Origin: Candidatus Saccharimonadota bacterium
Lineage (GTDB): Bacteria > Patescibacteriota > Saccharimonadia > Saccharimonadales > Saccharimonadaceae
Reading direction: 5' to 3'
DNA length: 64,000 bases
Assembly: GCA_009783235.1 (NCBI GenBank)
Contig: WRHN01000003.1
Span: forward strand, 62,001 to 126,000
The number at the start of each line of letters is the position of its first letter. The stretch's first letter is position 1. Positions 35,190 to 44,101 of the stretch are shown in pieces. Made by a program: the position numbers and the translations under genes. The notes beneath the pieces are model-generated. The model had not been told where the DNA came from. It saw nothing but the letters and a program-made list of their open reading frames with translations, and searched no databases.

Positions 35190-36608
35190 ATGAATTTTAA
35201 ACTAATTTTTAAATCACTGAAATTTAAAGACATGCGCAACCGCGTTTTGGGAGTTCTGGGGATTTTCCTGATTTTTCGATTTTTGGCGCACGTGCCGGTG
35301 CCGCTGGCTGACCCTACGGCGCTAAAAGACGTTTTAGGGCAAGCTGTCAACAGCAGCCAGTTGGGCGGTTTTCTTAACCTGCTGACTGGTGGAGCGCTAG
35401 CTAACTTTTCTATTGTCTTGGTGGGTATGAGTCCGTACATTACCGCTAGTATTGTGGTGCAGCTGTTGACGAAGGCGGTGCCGAAACTGGAGGAAATTCA
35501 TCGCGATGGTGAGTCTGGACGGCGCAAAATTCAGCAATGGACTCGCCGCATTACTTTGCCGCTGGCCATTTTTCAATCCGTTGCTTACATTTTCATCTTG
35601 CGCTCAACAGTTCTCTCGGGCGCTACTGCCTTGGGCGACATGGACTTGATGCAGTGGGTCATCGCGGTAACGGCTATGACGGCGGGCGCGATGTTGTTGA
35701 TGTGGATGGGCGAAATTATCACCGAAAAAGGTATCGGCAACGGTATGTCGCTGTTGATTTTTGCTGGTATTATCGCGCAGATTCCGCAAACTTTTGGTAG
35801 TATGATTTCGGCGCTGACAACTGACGTTACCGAAGAATCAGCACTGCATATTTTTAACTGGTTCACAATTTATATTGACGCGTTGACGTTTTGGATTTTA
35901 CTGGTCATCGGCATAATCAGCTTGGGCGTGATATATTTCTTGGTCAAGATTAACGAAGGCCAGCGCATAGTGACAATTAATTATGCTAAGCGTGTGCACG
36001 GCAATAGCCAATATGGCGGCATTAAATCTATTTTGCCAATTAAATTGATTACTGCCGGGGTTATTCCGGTTATTTTCGCGGTGGCTTTTCTGGCGCTACC
36101 AGCGTTTATCGGGCAGCTACTTGTGGCATCTGGTAGTGAATCTTTGCGTAGTATGGGCGAAAACCTGACTTTGTGGTTTCAGACGCCCAGTACCACCACT
36201 TTTGCCCTGGGCGTGGACTGGACGATGTTTATTTACCCGGCTGCTTATTTCTTCTTGGTGGTTGGCTTTACGTATTTTTACACTTCGATTGTATTTAACA
36301 GCGATGAAATTGCGGAAAATCTGCAAAAGCAAGGCGGATTTATCGCCGGTATGCGTCCTGGCAGCGACACCGCAAAATATCTCAAGCGCATTGTTACTCG
36401 CTTGACTTTGTTTGGCTCGATTGCGCTGGGTATCATCTCGATTCTGCCGTTTGTTGCGGAGTATATTTTTGCAATAACTGGTAGCAGTATAACCAACTTG
36501 GCGGTTGGCGGTACGGGGCTTTTGATTGTGGTGTCGGTGGCTTTAGAGTCGCTGCGACAACTTAATTCTCGGGCGTTAATGGTGGCGTATGACGAGTACG
36601 AGGCTTAA
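35190..36608 (+). CDS. secY: Protein translocase subunit SecY
   Basis: 472 residues, ten membrane helices, the channel of the Sec translocon. The plug region near GGFLNLLTGGALANFSIVLV and the cytoplasmic loop QGGFIAGMRPGSDTAKYL are typical. It overlaps the sortase gene by 20 bases. It is not followed by adk/map and not preceded by rplO, unlike the usual spc operon. Confidence 0.99.
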   Translation: MNFKLIFKSLKFKDMRNRVLGVLGIFLIFRFLAHVPVPLADPTALKDVLGQAVNSSQLGGFLNLLTGGALANFSIVLVGMSPYITASIVVQLLTKAVPKLEEIHRDGESGRRKIQQWTRRITLPLAIFQSVAYIFILRSTVLSGATALGDMDLMQWVIAVTAMTAGAMLLMWMGEIITEKGIGNGMSLLIFAGIIAQIPQTFGSMISALTTDVTEESALHIFNWFTIYIDALTFWILLVIGIISLGVIYFLVKINEGQRIVTINYAKRVHGNSQYGGIKSILPIKLITAGVIPVIFAVAFLALPAFIGQLLVASGSESLRSMGENLTLWFQTPSTTTFALGVDWTMFIYPAAYFFLVVGFTYFYTSIVFNSDEIAENLQKQGGFIAGMRPGSDTAKYLKRIVTRLTLFGSIALGIISILPFVAEYIFAITGSSITNLAVGGTGLLIVVSVALESLRQLNSRALMVAYDEYEA

Positions 36609-37284
36609 CCGATTACGCTCTAACAGAACTGTCTTAGCTTATTTAGTCTTGGCTTTGCTGGTGGTTGCGTTCTTGGTGGTGTCGGGATATTTAGCGCTTC
36701 GTCTGGCGGGCGTTCAGGAAGAAGGAATAGTTCTGGAGCAAGTTTCTGTCGATACTACAATTGATCTTCATACGCCAAGACCAACTAAAGACGAGATACT
36801 GAACTGGCAGGTGCCGGCTGAGTATCCGCGATTTTTGTCAATTGAGGTTATTGGCCTAGGCAGAACTCGCGTGGAGTCGGTCGGGCGAACTTCCACAAAT
36901 AAAATTGACATTCCAGTTAATATTTGGAATGCGGCTTGGTATAATAGATCGGCTTTACCTGGCACGGCGGGTGCGGGAGTATATGATTGCCACACCTTTT
37001 TCGGCTCAGGAGTCAAGGGCGTATGTGATGATCTGAAAAATCTTAAAAACGGTGATGAGATTGTCATTGAGCGCGGCGATGGCGTGAAGTATGTTTATAA
37101 GACAGTCGAGATTAAAAACATGGCGGTGGAAGAGGCTAATTCTTATATGCATTCTCTGTTGAGCGTGCCTGAAGGTTATGGCGCTACCCAGTCAATCACG
37201 TTGATTACTTGTGCGGGAAACTTTAGTATGGAGACCATGACTTCTGATAGGCGGGTGACCATAAGAGCGATTCTGGCGCGATAA
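36589..37284 (+). CDS. Sortase family transpeptidase
   Basis: 231 residues with an N-terminal membrane anchor (about 15-40). The sortase core contains the catalytic His in VYDCHTFFG, the Cys in TLITCAGNF and the Arg in [11 protein letters not shown]. The family joins sorting-signal proteins to the wall or to pili. The start overlaps the end of secY, giving a secretion/anchoring pair. The SrtE/F-like layout is my impression only. No LPxTG substrate is visible in the window. Confidence 0.9.
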   Translation: MTSTRLNRLRSNRTVLAYLVLALLVVAFLVVSGYLALRLAGVQEEGIVLEQVSVDTTIDLHTPRPTKDEILNWQVPAEYPRFLSIEVIGLGRTRVESVGRTSTNKIDIPVNIWNAAWYNRSALPGTAGAGVYDCHTFFGSGVKGVCDDLKNLKNGDEIVIERGDGVKYVYKTVEIKNMAVEEANSYMHSLLSVPEGYGATQSITLITCAGNFSMETMTSDRRVTIRAILAR

Positions 37285-37327
37285 CTTGCGCGGTTTGGAT
37301 AAATGTGGTAGAGTAAACAGGCATAAT

Positions 37328-37549
37328 ATGAACGGTAAAGAAGTTATCAAAATGATTGGCACGGTGCGCGAGGCATTACCTAGCGCGCAGTTTCGTGTGG
37401 AGCTGGAAAACGGCCACATGATTATTGCGCACGTGTCTGGCAAAATGCGCAAACACTACATCAAGTTGGTCAACGGCGACAAGGTTGAAGTGGAAATGAC
37501 GCCATATGATTTGACTAAGGGGCGCATTTCATTTCGTCTCAAAGACTAA
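37328..37549 (+). CDS. infA: Translation initiation factor IF-1
   Basis: 73 residues. [20 protein letters not shown] and [18 protein letters not shown] are diagnostic. TTGCGC, 17-base spacer and TAGAGT (37309-37314) put the start of the RNA only about 7 bases before ATG 37328. An in-frame opening from 37286 lies upstream of that promoter and is rejected. It stands apart from rpmJ/rpsM, its usual partners. Confidence 0.97.
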   Translation: MNGKEVIKMIGTVREALPSAQFRVELENGHMIIAHVSGKMRKHYIKLVNGDKVEVEMTPYDLTKGRISFRLKD

Positions 37550-37596
37550 ATGTGCTATGATGATAACTAGCTAATAGATTCAAGAAAGAGGAGAGA

Positions 37597-38277
37597 ATGG
37601 CAAACGAGAAGATTACTTTAAGTGTTACAAAGCGCGAAGTTACTGGCAAAAAGGTCAAAGAACTGAGAGTCAAGGGCCTAGTGCCGGGCGTGATTTATGG
37701 TGCTAAAATTGAGCCAGTGCTGGTTCAGACCGAACTTTTGCCGTTGATTAAGGTTATTAAAGCAGCTGGCACGCACACGCCAATTGAAATCAACGTCGAG
37801 GGCGGCGACAAGCACACGGCTATTATTAAAGAAGTGGTGCGGGCAGTAACCAAAACCACGCCAATTCACATAGAGTTTCAGGCGGTGTCGGCTGACCAAA
37901 TTGTGCGTACAGAGGTGCCTATCCGTGTGATCGATGAAGAAGAATCGCAGGCGAAGAAATTGGGCTTGTTGTTCATGCAGAGTCTAGAAGAGATCGAAGT
38001 GAAGGCAAAACCAGCAGATCTGCCGGAATTTTTGGCAGTATCGGCTAAGGAGTTAGCAAAACACGATGATAAATTGCTGGTTTCTAATATTGCAGTGCCA
38101 GAAGGGGTTGAAATCTTGATTGAGGACATTGACACGCCAGTGTTGACGGTGGCTGACCCGAGTGTTTTGGCGGCTAAGAGCGAGGCGGAAGATCAAAAAG
38201 ACGAAGCGGAAACGGCTGAAGTCGCTGCTAATGACGCTGAGGCGACTGCGCCCGCAGAGACCGAAAAAACCGAATAA
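37597..38277 (+). CDS. rplY: Ribosomal protein L25 (Ctc form)
   Basis: 226 residues, the long TL5/CTC type. An N-terminal 5S rRNA-binding domain (VTGKKVKELRVKGLVPGVIYG) is followed by the C-terminal beta domain (EIEVKAKPADLPEFLAVS) and an acidic Ala/Glu tail. Ribosome site AGAGGAGAG. Own terminator. Confidence 0.97.
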   Translation: MANEKITLSVTKREVTGKKVKELRVKGLVPGVIYGAKIEPVLVQTELLPLIKVIKAAGTHTPIEINVEGGDKHTAIIKEVVRAVTKTTPIHIEFQAVSADQIVRTEVPIRVIDEEESQAKKLGLLFMQSLEEIEVKAKPADLPEFLAVSAKELAKHDDKLLVSNIAVPEGVEILIEDIDTPVLTVADPSVLAAKSEAEDQKDEAETAEVAANDAEATAPAETEKTE

Positions 38278-38295
38278 TACTAGTTAAGGTTCATG

Positions 38296-38328
38296 GAAAT
38301 CTCCCTAAAGTTGGGAGATTTTTATTTT
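38296..38328 (+). terminator. rplY terminator
   Basis: Stem AAATCTCCC/GGGAGATTT followed by TTATTTT. Confidence 0.85.
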
Positions 38329-38388
38329 AACTAACAGAGGTAAGAAAAACATAAGCTTGCTAAATATAAAAAAACTTTGCAAAAAGTA

Positions 38389-38417
38389 TTGACCCGCAGA
38401 ATCTAGTATGATATACT
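38389..38417 (+). promoter_or_regulatory. Promoter of the large structured RNA
   Basis: TTGACC (38389-38394), 17-base spacer, TATACT (38412-38417): one of the closest matches to consensus in the window. Confidence 0.8.
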
Positions 38418-38424
38418 AGCCAAA

Positions 38425-39118
38425 GTCGGGAAGGGAAAATTCCTATGCGCGTGAAAATATTCCAGGGTGTCTGAGAAGAACAGAGAGCTGGTTGCGCAAA
38501 AACTCTAAAGCTGTAGGGAGCGAGAGAACCTAGGCATTCACTGCCGCGTGGTCTGGTGGGCCATTAGTCGTCAAGACGTTAAAGTGAATGACCGAAATTG
38601 AGAGTCATAAGTACTCATGGATCGTGTGGAGATTACTCAGAGGAAAATAAGAGTATTCGGAACCGTCCACTTGAGCCGGGCAAAGGACTCTCAGACGTGC
38701 TATGGTCGTCTTAGATAACGATGAAGTTGTCAAGACAACAATGACCAGAGCGCGAGCGATTTAGTCGAGGAGGAAGACGCGAGACGACTGACAAAGACGT
38801 CCGCAAATTCGACACCCCGCTAGTGCTAATTGTGCTTGTAAGTGACACAATTGCAGAGTGGCCAACCCGTCAATTGACGAGAGACGCCCCTAAATCTAGC
38901 AAAATAGTTTTCCAAGATGGTAAAAGAAAATCGCGCCTAAAGTTACTGTTTTAAACAATAACTGACTTCGCTGAGCGAAATCCTCTTCGCGAGAAGTCCC
39001 CAGAAAACTATTCCTCCACACTTACCTGAGCTCCCGTGAGGGAACTCATCACCCCTATGCGGGTCCGATAAACGCCAACCGGCGCAACATCAGACCAGCA
39101 TAGGGGCCTTTTCTTTTT
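38425..39118 (+). ncRNA. Large highly structured noncoding RNA, unidentified
   Basis: About 690 bases between a strong promoter and a terminator, with no plausible ORF. Many perfect helices can be read: CATTCACT 38535 with 38583; TGAGAGTC 38599 with 38686, enclosing GTGGA 38626/38666 and TACTC 38634/38651; TGGTC 38703/38743, enclosing GTTGT/ACAAC; AGTCG 38763/38785; AATTGTG 38828/38846; CGTC-AATT-GACG 38868. AATAGTTTTC 38903 pairs with 39003 over ~90 bases, enclosing CTTC-GCGA-GAAG. TCCC-GTGA-GGGA follows. The last two are GNRA tetraloops. RNase P, tmRNA, SRP and 6S signatures are absent. Confidence 0.75.
39052..39118 (+). terminator. Terminator of the large RNA
   Basis: CCCCTATGC (39052-39060) pairs with GCATAGGGG (39098-39106); inner hairpin CGCC/GGCG; then CCTTTTCTTTTT. 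Confidence 0.88.
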
Positions 39119-39172
39119 ATAATGATTAATTCTTGTAAAAATGACAAAATAGAATTACAATATGGTGTAAAT

Positions 39173-39985
39173 ATGAGTAAAAAAGTAAAAATTGTAACAA
39201 TTATATTAGCGGTGCTGACAGTACCAGTTAACTTATTCTTCATGCTCTTAGGTGGGAGTGGAGCGTTTATTTGGTTTATTATCGCTCTTGCAGCAGTAAT
39301 CTTATTAAAAATATATGCCCCGAAAATGATATGGATTGCTTTAATAGCGATTACAGCTATAACACTTATAGGGACTTTCCCTAGAATGCTTATGCCGGGT
39401 GAGACAAAACAAATAAAAGAGTATCTAATTAGCACGTACAGCAAAGACACGTTTGAGATTAAACGCAGCTCTCTTTCGGTTGAGGGTACAAAAAAATTTT
39501 GCAGTAGTGGCGCTACCTGGCTATCATTTTGCTTTGGTTTTACTATGTTTCATTGGACATACTTAGACGCTATTATAATTGATGAAAACGGCGACGAATT
39601 TCGACTACATGCTGAAAAAGTCGGCAATAGACTTGGGGAATTTAGCGATGATTATTCAAACAGGCAGGACATAAAAGCGCGGAAAAAAGAATTTATAGAA
39701 AATATGCTTATTCCTACTTTGAAAGAATACAGCATAACAGACGTTAATTATAGTTATAGTGAGTATCATGTTGACGCAAGTATCGTAGTAAAAGAATATT
39801 TAGATAAAAACAAAGAAGAACAAATGTGGGAAGAAATAAGGCTAAAAGCAGGAGATAAGTGGTCTATTACTGGGGTGGTTGTTAATGTTAAGTATTATCG
39901 AGAATCGCCACCGGGTCAATATAATGAAATTGACACGTACCATTTAACAGACAGTAATCATAACCGGTGGGATAGTAATATTTAA
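39173..39985 (+). CDS. Orphan membrane protein, AT-rich gene
   Basis: 270 residues. Two or three hydrophobic helices (about 5-70) are followed by a charged C-terminal domain with Tyr- and Lys-rich stretches. TTGTAA, 17-base spacer and TACAAT (39157-39162) set a start 10 bases before ATG 39173, so an in-frame ATG at 39122 is unlikely. Codons are visibly richer in A and T (AAA, ATA, TTA) than in neighbours, a hint of recent transfer or weak expression. No domain recognised. Confidence 0.75.
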   Translation: MSKKVKIVTIILAVLTVPVNLFFMLLGGSGAFIWFIIALAAVILLKIYAPKMIWIALIAITAITLIGTFPRMLMPGETKQIKEYLISTYSKDTFEIKRSSLSVEGTKKFCSSGATWLSFCFGFTMFHWTYLDAIIIDENGDEFRLHAEKVGNRLGEFSDDYSNRQDIKARKKEFIENMLIPTLKEYSITDVNYSYSEYHVDASIVVKEYLDKNKEEQMWEEIRLKAGDKWSITGVVVNVKYYRESPPGQYNEIDTYHLTDSNHNRWDSNI

Positions 39986-40015
39986 AACATTGTCATAATA
40001 GTAGACAGAGGAAGA

Positions 40016-40870
40016 TTATTTTTTGGCAGGTTTTTTCTTAGGGGTACTTTGGTTAGCGTAAGCGTAGGCTAGGCCGACGAAGACTACGCCGCCCATAATG
40101 TTGCCGATGGTGACTGGTATTAAATTAGAGACGAAAAAGCCGAATGGGTTGAGCGTGGCAAACGAGGCGCTGCTTAGGCCGATGTCGGTGGCGGCTGCGA
40201 CGTAAGCAGGGTCAGTAGCGGCGAACATGCCGGCCGAAATGTAGTACATGTTAGCCACGGAGTGTTCAAAGCCCGAAGCGACGAAGAGCATGATGGGGAA
40301 GAAAATTGCTAAAATCTTGCCGGGGAAGGTTTTGGCAGTCCAGGCCAGCCACACTGCCAGACAAACCAGCCAGTTACAAAGTACGCCCAAAATTAGCGCC
40401 GGCATGAAATCAAGAGCGGTTTTGCCAGCGGCTATTTTGACGGTCAGCCCGCCGAGCAGGTCGCCGCTCGCGTGGAACAGACCGCTGAAATACATTAACG
40501 CGGCAATGAACACGGCACCAGCCATATTGGCGAGATAGACCAAAATCCAATTGCGCAGCAGCGCTGACCAGCGGATTTTTTTCTTGATGGCGGCTCCAGT
40601 CATCAGAACGTTGCCAGTAAAAAGTTCGCTACCAGTTAACACGACCAACATCAATCCGACAGCGAAAACTGCACCAGCCACCAGTCGACCCAGGCCGTAC
40701 ATTTCGGGGGACGACAACAGATTCATCGCTACCATATTAGAAGCTTCGGCGGCAAAAGCGATAAAGGCCCCTGCCAAAAATCCTAAAATCAGCAGTTTTT
40801 TAACCGATGCGCCAGCTTTAGCCTGGGCTACGGCAAAACTGTTTTCTACTACCTCACTTGGTGTTTGCAT
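40016..40870 (-). CDS. Formate/nitrite transporter (FNT) family channel
   Basis: 284 residues, six membrane helices. LTGSELFTGNVLMTG and the second half ILGVLCNWLVCLAVWLAW are FNT signatures; the central His of the channel is in ASGFEHSVANMYY. FNT pentamers conduct formate, nitrite, hydrosulfide or lactate. In a fermenting cell, export of formate or lactate is the simplest guess. A minus-strand TATAAT 8 bases before the ATG suggests a leaderless mRNA. Confidence 0.93.
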   Translation of the reverse strand: MQTPSEVVENSFAVAQAKAGASVKKLLILGFLAGAFIAFAAEASNMVAMNLLSSPEMYGLGRLVAGAVFAVGLMLVVLTGSELFTGNVLMTGAAIKKKIRWSALLRNWILVYLANMAGAVFIAALMYFSGLFHASGDLLGGLTVKIAAGKTALDFMPALILGVLCNWLVCLAVWLAWTAKTFPGKILAIFFPIMLFVASGFEHSVANMYYISAGMFAATDPAYVAAATDIGLSSASFATLNPFGFFVSNLIPVTIGNIMGGVVFVGLAYAYANQSTPKKKPAKK

Positions 40871-40922
40871 AGACCACCATTATATCACAAATAAAATTGT
40901 CTTGAAAAGTTTTATTTATCTC

Positions 40923-41135
40923 TTGCATTACCTCAGAAAATATGCTAAAATCAACCCCAGTAGTTAAGTTAAGCAAAGGATAGCCCCTGTTTTAGGCTGA
41001 ACTAAGCTTTAACTGCGAGAGAGCGTGTCGTTAATCATCGGCGCGTGCGGGCCAGAACAGGCTGGGCCCAGCATCAATATTAACTAATGGTTTAGAGTGT
41101 TCATAATCTGAGCGCTCATAAGAAAGGATGGACTC
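40923..41135 (+). promoter_or_regulatory. Alpha operon promoter and long leader
   Basis: TTGCAT (40923-40928), 17-base spacer, TAAAAT (40946-40951). The ~175-base leader before rpmJ can fold: GTTAAT pairs with ATTAAC across GGGCC/GGGCCC hairpins. In E. coli the alpha operon leader binds S4; rpsD is in this operon, so feedback at this leader is plausible but unproven. Confidence 0.6.
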
Positions 41136-41252
41136 ATGAAAGTCCGCGCAAGCGTGAAAAAAATTAGTCCTGATGATAAATTGGTTCGCCGCAAAGGCAG
41201 ACTGCGCGTCATCAATAAGAAAAAACCAAAAAATAAGCAGAGGCAAGGTTAA
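41136..41252 (+). CDS. rpmJ: Ribosomal protein L36, cysteine-free
   Basis: 38 residues beginning [10 protein letters not shown] and ending KNKQRQG. The zinc-ligand Cys positions of classical L36 are replaced (SPDDK, INKKKP), so it is the zinc-independent form. The ribosome site is AAAGGA. rpsM follows after one base. Confidence 0.95.
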   Translation: MKVRASVKKISPDDKLVRRKGRLRVINKKKPKNKQRQG

Positions 41253-41253
41253 G

Positions 41254-41640
41254 ATGGCTCGGTTTGCGAACGTAGAAGTACCAAGCAGCAAAAGAGTCAT
41301 GGTGAGCTTGACTTATGTTTATGGTATTGGGCCGAAGTTGGCTAAGGATATTTTGGCAAAGGCTAAAATAGACGAGGACAAGCGAGTCAAAGATTTGACA
41401 GAGGCTGAAGAAAAGAAAATTCGTGATATATTGGACACGGATTACACTGTTGAGGGCGATCTACATCGCGTTGTCGGTGGTAATATTAAACGTCTAAAAG
41501 ACATTAAAAGCTATCGCGGGGTTCGCCATGCGGTGAATTTGCCAGTGCGGGGCCAGAGGACTCGTACTAATAGCCGAACCAAGCGAGGTCGTAGGATTGC
41601 TGTGGGCGGCTCTCAGCCGAAAGCAGCGAGTAAGACTTAA
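41254..41640 (+). CDS. rpsM: Ribosomal protein S13
   Basis: 128 residues. MARFANVEVPSSKRVMVSL, YGIGPKLAKDIL and the C-terminal NLPVRGQRTRTNSRTKRG tail are typical. The ATG follows the rpmJ stop by one base; the longer opening overlaps rpmJ. Second gene of the alpha-like operon. Confidence 0.98.
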   Translation: MARFANVEVPSSKRVMVSLTYVYGIGPKLAKDILAKAKIDEDKRVKDLTEAEEKKIRDILDTDYTVEGDLHRVVGGNIKRLKDIKSYRGVRHAVNLPVRGQRTRTNSRTKRGRRIAVGGSQPKAASKT

Positions 41641-41649
41641 GGAGTAATT

Positions 41650-42051
41650 ATGGCTGAAGAAGTTAAGAAAACTACGAAAAGTAAGAAGAAAGTTAAGAAG
41701 AATATTCCTGCTGGTCAGATGCATATTCAGGCGACTTTCAATAACACAATTGTAACTTTTGCCGACCCTAAGGGCAACGTGGTGGCGGCATCGTCGGCTG
41801 GCGCGTGCGGTTTTAGGGGTAGCAAAAAAGGCACGGCTTTTGCGGCGCAAGTGGCCACTGAAAAAGCGGCTGAGATCGCTAAAAATCAGTACGGCATGAC
41901 GCGGATTGATGTTTTTGTTAAAGGAGTTGGTTTGGGCCGAGAGGCGGCGATTCGCGCTATCTCGAGCTTTGATATGGTGATTGAGAGCATTAAAGACGTA
42001 ACTGGCGTGCCGCATGGCGGTTGTCGACCAAAGAAACAGAGGAGAGCATAA
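41650..42051 (+). CDS. rpsK: Ribosomal protein S11
   Basis: 133 residues. A Lys-rich N-terminus precedes the standard core (HIQATFNNTIVTFADPKGN, GCGGRPPKK-like end). The stop overlaps the rpsD ATG. Ribosome site AAGGAG. Confidence 0.99.
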   Translation: MAEEVKKTTKSKKKVKKNIPAGQMHIQATFNNTIVTFADPKGNVVAASSAGACGFRGSKKGTAFAAQVATEKAAEIAKNQYGMTRIDVFVKGVGLGREAAIRAISSFDMVIESIKDVTGVPHGGCRPKKQRRA

Positions 42052-42668
42052 TGGCTAGAGATACTTCCCCTATAGTTAAACAAAGTCGTCGCGAGGGCTT
42101 TGCCCTGCACCCCAAGGCCGCCAAGGTCATGGTGCGCAAGAGCGGCATTCCTGGACAGCACGCTGGTATGCGAACTGGTAAACCGAGTTTGTATTTGCAG
42201 CAGTTGCGTGAAAAGCAAAAAGTGCGCCGGGCTTATGGTTTGCTAGAGAAGCAATTCGCTAAACTGATGAAAGAAGCTACGCGAGCGCAAGGTCTAACAG
42301 GCGAAAATCTGTTGAGATTTTTGGAGCTGCGTTTGGACAACACGGTTTACCGCGCGGGGTTTGCAACTTCGCGTCGTCAGGCACGACAATTAGTCGGGCA
42401 CGGACATTTTATGCTAAATGGTCGGCGAGTAGATATTCCATCAATCCGCGTTAAAGTTGGTGATGAAATTGAAGTGCGACCGCGCAGTTTAAAGGGTGGC
42501 TTCTTTTCCGCCCTGGCAGATATTGCGAGCACCAGTTCGCAAAAACCGCTAGGCTGGCTGAAGGCTGACATCAAGAAAGCCAAGATCACGATTATTGGTT
42601 TGCCAACTCGTGAAGAGGCTGAAGAAGGTATCAATGAACAATTAATAGTTGAGTACTACTCACGTTAA
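42051..42668 (+). CDS. rpsD: Ribosomal protein S4, cysteine-free form
   Basis: 205 residues. The N-terminal domain has no zinc Cys cluster. The S4 RNA-binding domain (LELRLDNTVYRAGFATSRRQ, ARQLVGHGHFMLNGRRV) is intact. ATG 42051 overlaps the rpsK stop; the longer opening lies inside rpsK. S4 is a candidate regulator of its own operon. Confidence 0.98.
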   Translation: MARDTSPIVKQSRREGFALHPKAAKVMVRKSGIPGQHAGMRTGKPSLYLQQLREKQKVRRAYGLLEKQFAKLMKEATRAQGLTGENLLRFLELRLDNTVYRAGFATSRRQARQLVGHGHFMLNGRRVDIPSIRVKVGDEIEVRPRSLKGGFFSALADIASTSSQKPLGWLKADIKKAKITIIGLPTREEAEEGINEQLIVEYYSR

Positions 42669-42688
42669 TATAAGAAGAAGGAGAAAAA

Positions 42689-43606
42689 ATGAAAGAAATT
42701 CACAATCCAGCACTAAAAGAAGTCAAAGCCAATGGCGATAATGGCGCGACATTTGTGATTGAGCCAGTTGAGAGCGGTTACGGCACTACTCTGGGCAATT
42801 CTTTGCGCCGAGTACTTTTGAGCTCAATCAAGGGTGCTGCTATCACGGCCTTTCGTATAGAGGGCGCGACTCACGAGTATACCACTGTCCCGGGCATCAA
42901 AGAAGATGTGCTAGATATTGGTTTAAACTTGAAGAGCATCACCTTGCGTTCGTTTAACGACAAGCCAGTAGATTTGACTATCGAGAAAAAAGGCGGCGTG
43001 ATTACGGCTGGTGATATTAAAACTACGGCTGACGTTGAGGTGGTCGATCCGTCGCAAATAATCGCTACTATTGATGATCCGAAAAAGACGGTCAGAATTG
43101 ATATTGTGGTTGAGAGCGGTCGGGGCTATCGCCCAATCGAAGAGTCCGCCGAAGATCGCGTGCATAGCGATATGATTGCGCTTGACTCTGTTTTTACCCC
43201 AGTAACGCGCGTGCGTTATAATGTCGAAGGTACTCGTGTGGGCCAGATTATGAACCTGGATAAATTGTCTTTGACGATTGATACAGATGGTTCGTTGGCT
43301 CCAGAAGAGGCTTTCGAAGAAGCTGCGGCTATTTTGGTCAATCAATACCAAGCTTTGGCGGGTGCGACAGTGGTAGCTTCGGCACCAGCTTATGGTAGCA
43401 ACGAAGAATTGAATGAAGCAAAATTGGCGCAAGGTGTTGAGGTTTTGAACTTTTCGGCACGCACGTTTAATGCTTTGGTTAATAACGACATCACAACCGT
43501 GCGTAAGCTAGTGAGCTTGAGCGAAGCAGATTTAGCAGCGTTGAAGGGCTTTGGCGCTAAGGCGCAAGAAGAAGTGACCGCTAAGCTTGAAGAACTGGAG
43601 GTTTAA
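42689..43606 (+). CDS. rpoA: RNA polymerase alpha subunit
   Basis: 305 residues. N-terminal dimerisation and beta-binding domain: VESGYGTTLGNSLRRVLLSS, EGATHEYTTVPGIKEDV. The C-terminal domain (about 245-305) has FSARTFNALVNNDITTVRKL and the ALKGFGAKAQEEV helix-hairpin-helix. Ribosome site AAGAAGGAG. rplQ begins at the next base. Confidence 0.99.
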   Translation: MKEIHNPALKEVKANGDNGATFVIEPVESGYGTTLGNSLRRVLLSSIKGAAITAFRIEGATHEYTTVPGIKEDVLDIGLNLKSITLRSFNDKPVDLTIEKKGGVITAGDIKTTADVEVVDPSQIIATIDDPKKTVRIDIVVESGRGYRPIEESAEDRVHSDMIALDSVFTPVTRVRYNVEGTRVGQIMNLDKLSLTIDTDGSLAPEEAFEEAAAILVNQYQALAGATVVASAPAYGSNEELNEAKLAQGVEVLNFSARTFNALVNNDITTVRKLVSLSEADLAALKGFGAKAQEEVTAKLEELEV

Positions 43607-44101
43607 ATGCATAGACACGGATATAAAGGAAGAAAGTTTGGCCGCGAACGCGACCAGCGCCAGGCGTTGATGAAGGGATTAGCGTGTGCTTTGATTGAAC
43701 ATCAGAGTATTAAAACTACTCTGCCAAAAGCCAAGGAATTGCGACCGTTTGCCGAAAAACTTATCACGCGCGCCAAGAAGGGCGGATTGTTTGACCGTCG
43801 TTTGGTGATTGCCAGAACTGGCAGCATTGAGCTGGGCAATTTGTTGGTTGATGTGATCGTGCCGCAAATCAAGCGCGAAAGCGGATACCTGCGGATCACT
43901 AAATTAGACGCGCGCCGCGGCGACAACGCGCCAATGGCTCAAATCAGCTTTGTCGATGAGATTAAGCTTGATCAACCTAAGCCTGCTGAACCGGCTAAAA
44001 AGAAACCAGCTGTTTCCACGACGCCAGCTAAAAAACCAGCAGCAAAAGCCAAAACTGCTCCTCAGAAGAAAGCCGATACGGCCAAGAAAGGAGACAAGTA
44101 A
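43607..44101 (+). CDS. rplQ: Ribosomal protein L17
   Basis: 164 residues. MHRHGYKGRKFGRERDQRQA and the LITRAKKGGLFDRR core are standard. A ~45-residue Lys/Ala/Pro tail is added. Immediately follows rpoA and overlaps rplM by TAATG. Confidence 0.98.
   Translation: MHRHGYKGRKFGRERDQRQALMKGLACALIEHQSIKTTLPKAKELRPFAEKLITRAKKGGLFDRRLVIARTGSIELGNLLVDVIVPQIKRESGYLRITKLDARRGDNAPMAQISFVDEIKLDQPKPAEPAKKKPAVSTTPAKKPAAKAKTAPQKKADTAKKGDK

Noticed and set aside
38425-39050. Large RNA as RNase P RNA, tmRNA, SRP or 6S RNA
   Set aside because: The conserved cores (GGAAAGUCC/ACAGAA of RNase P, tag ORF with Ala-Leu-Ala-Ala end of tmRNA, GGAAGCAGC loop of SRP) are not present, and the length is too great. Single resemblances such as TTCGACACC were judged chance.
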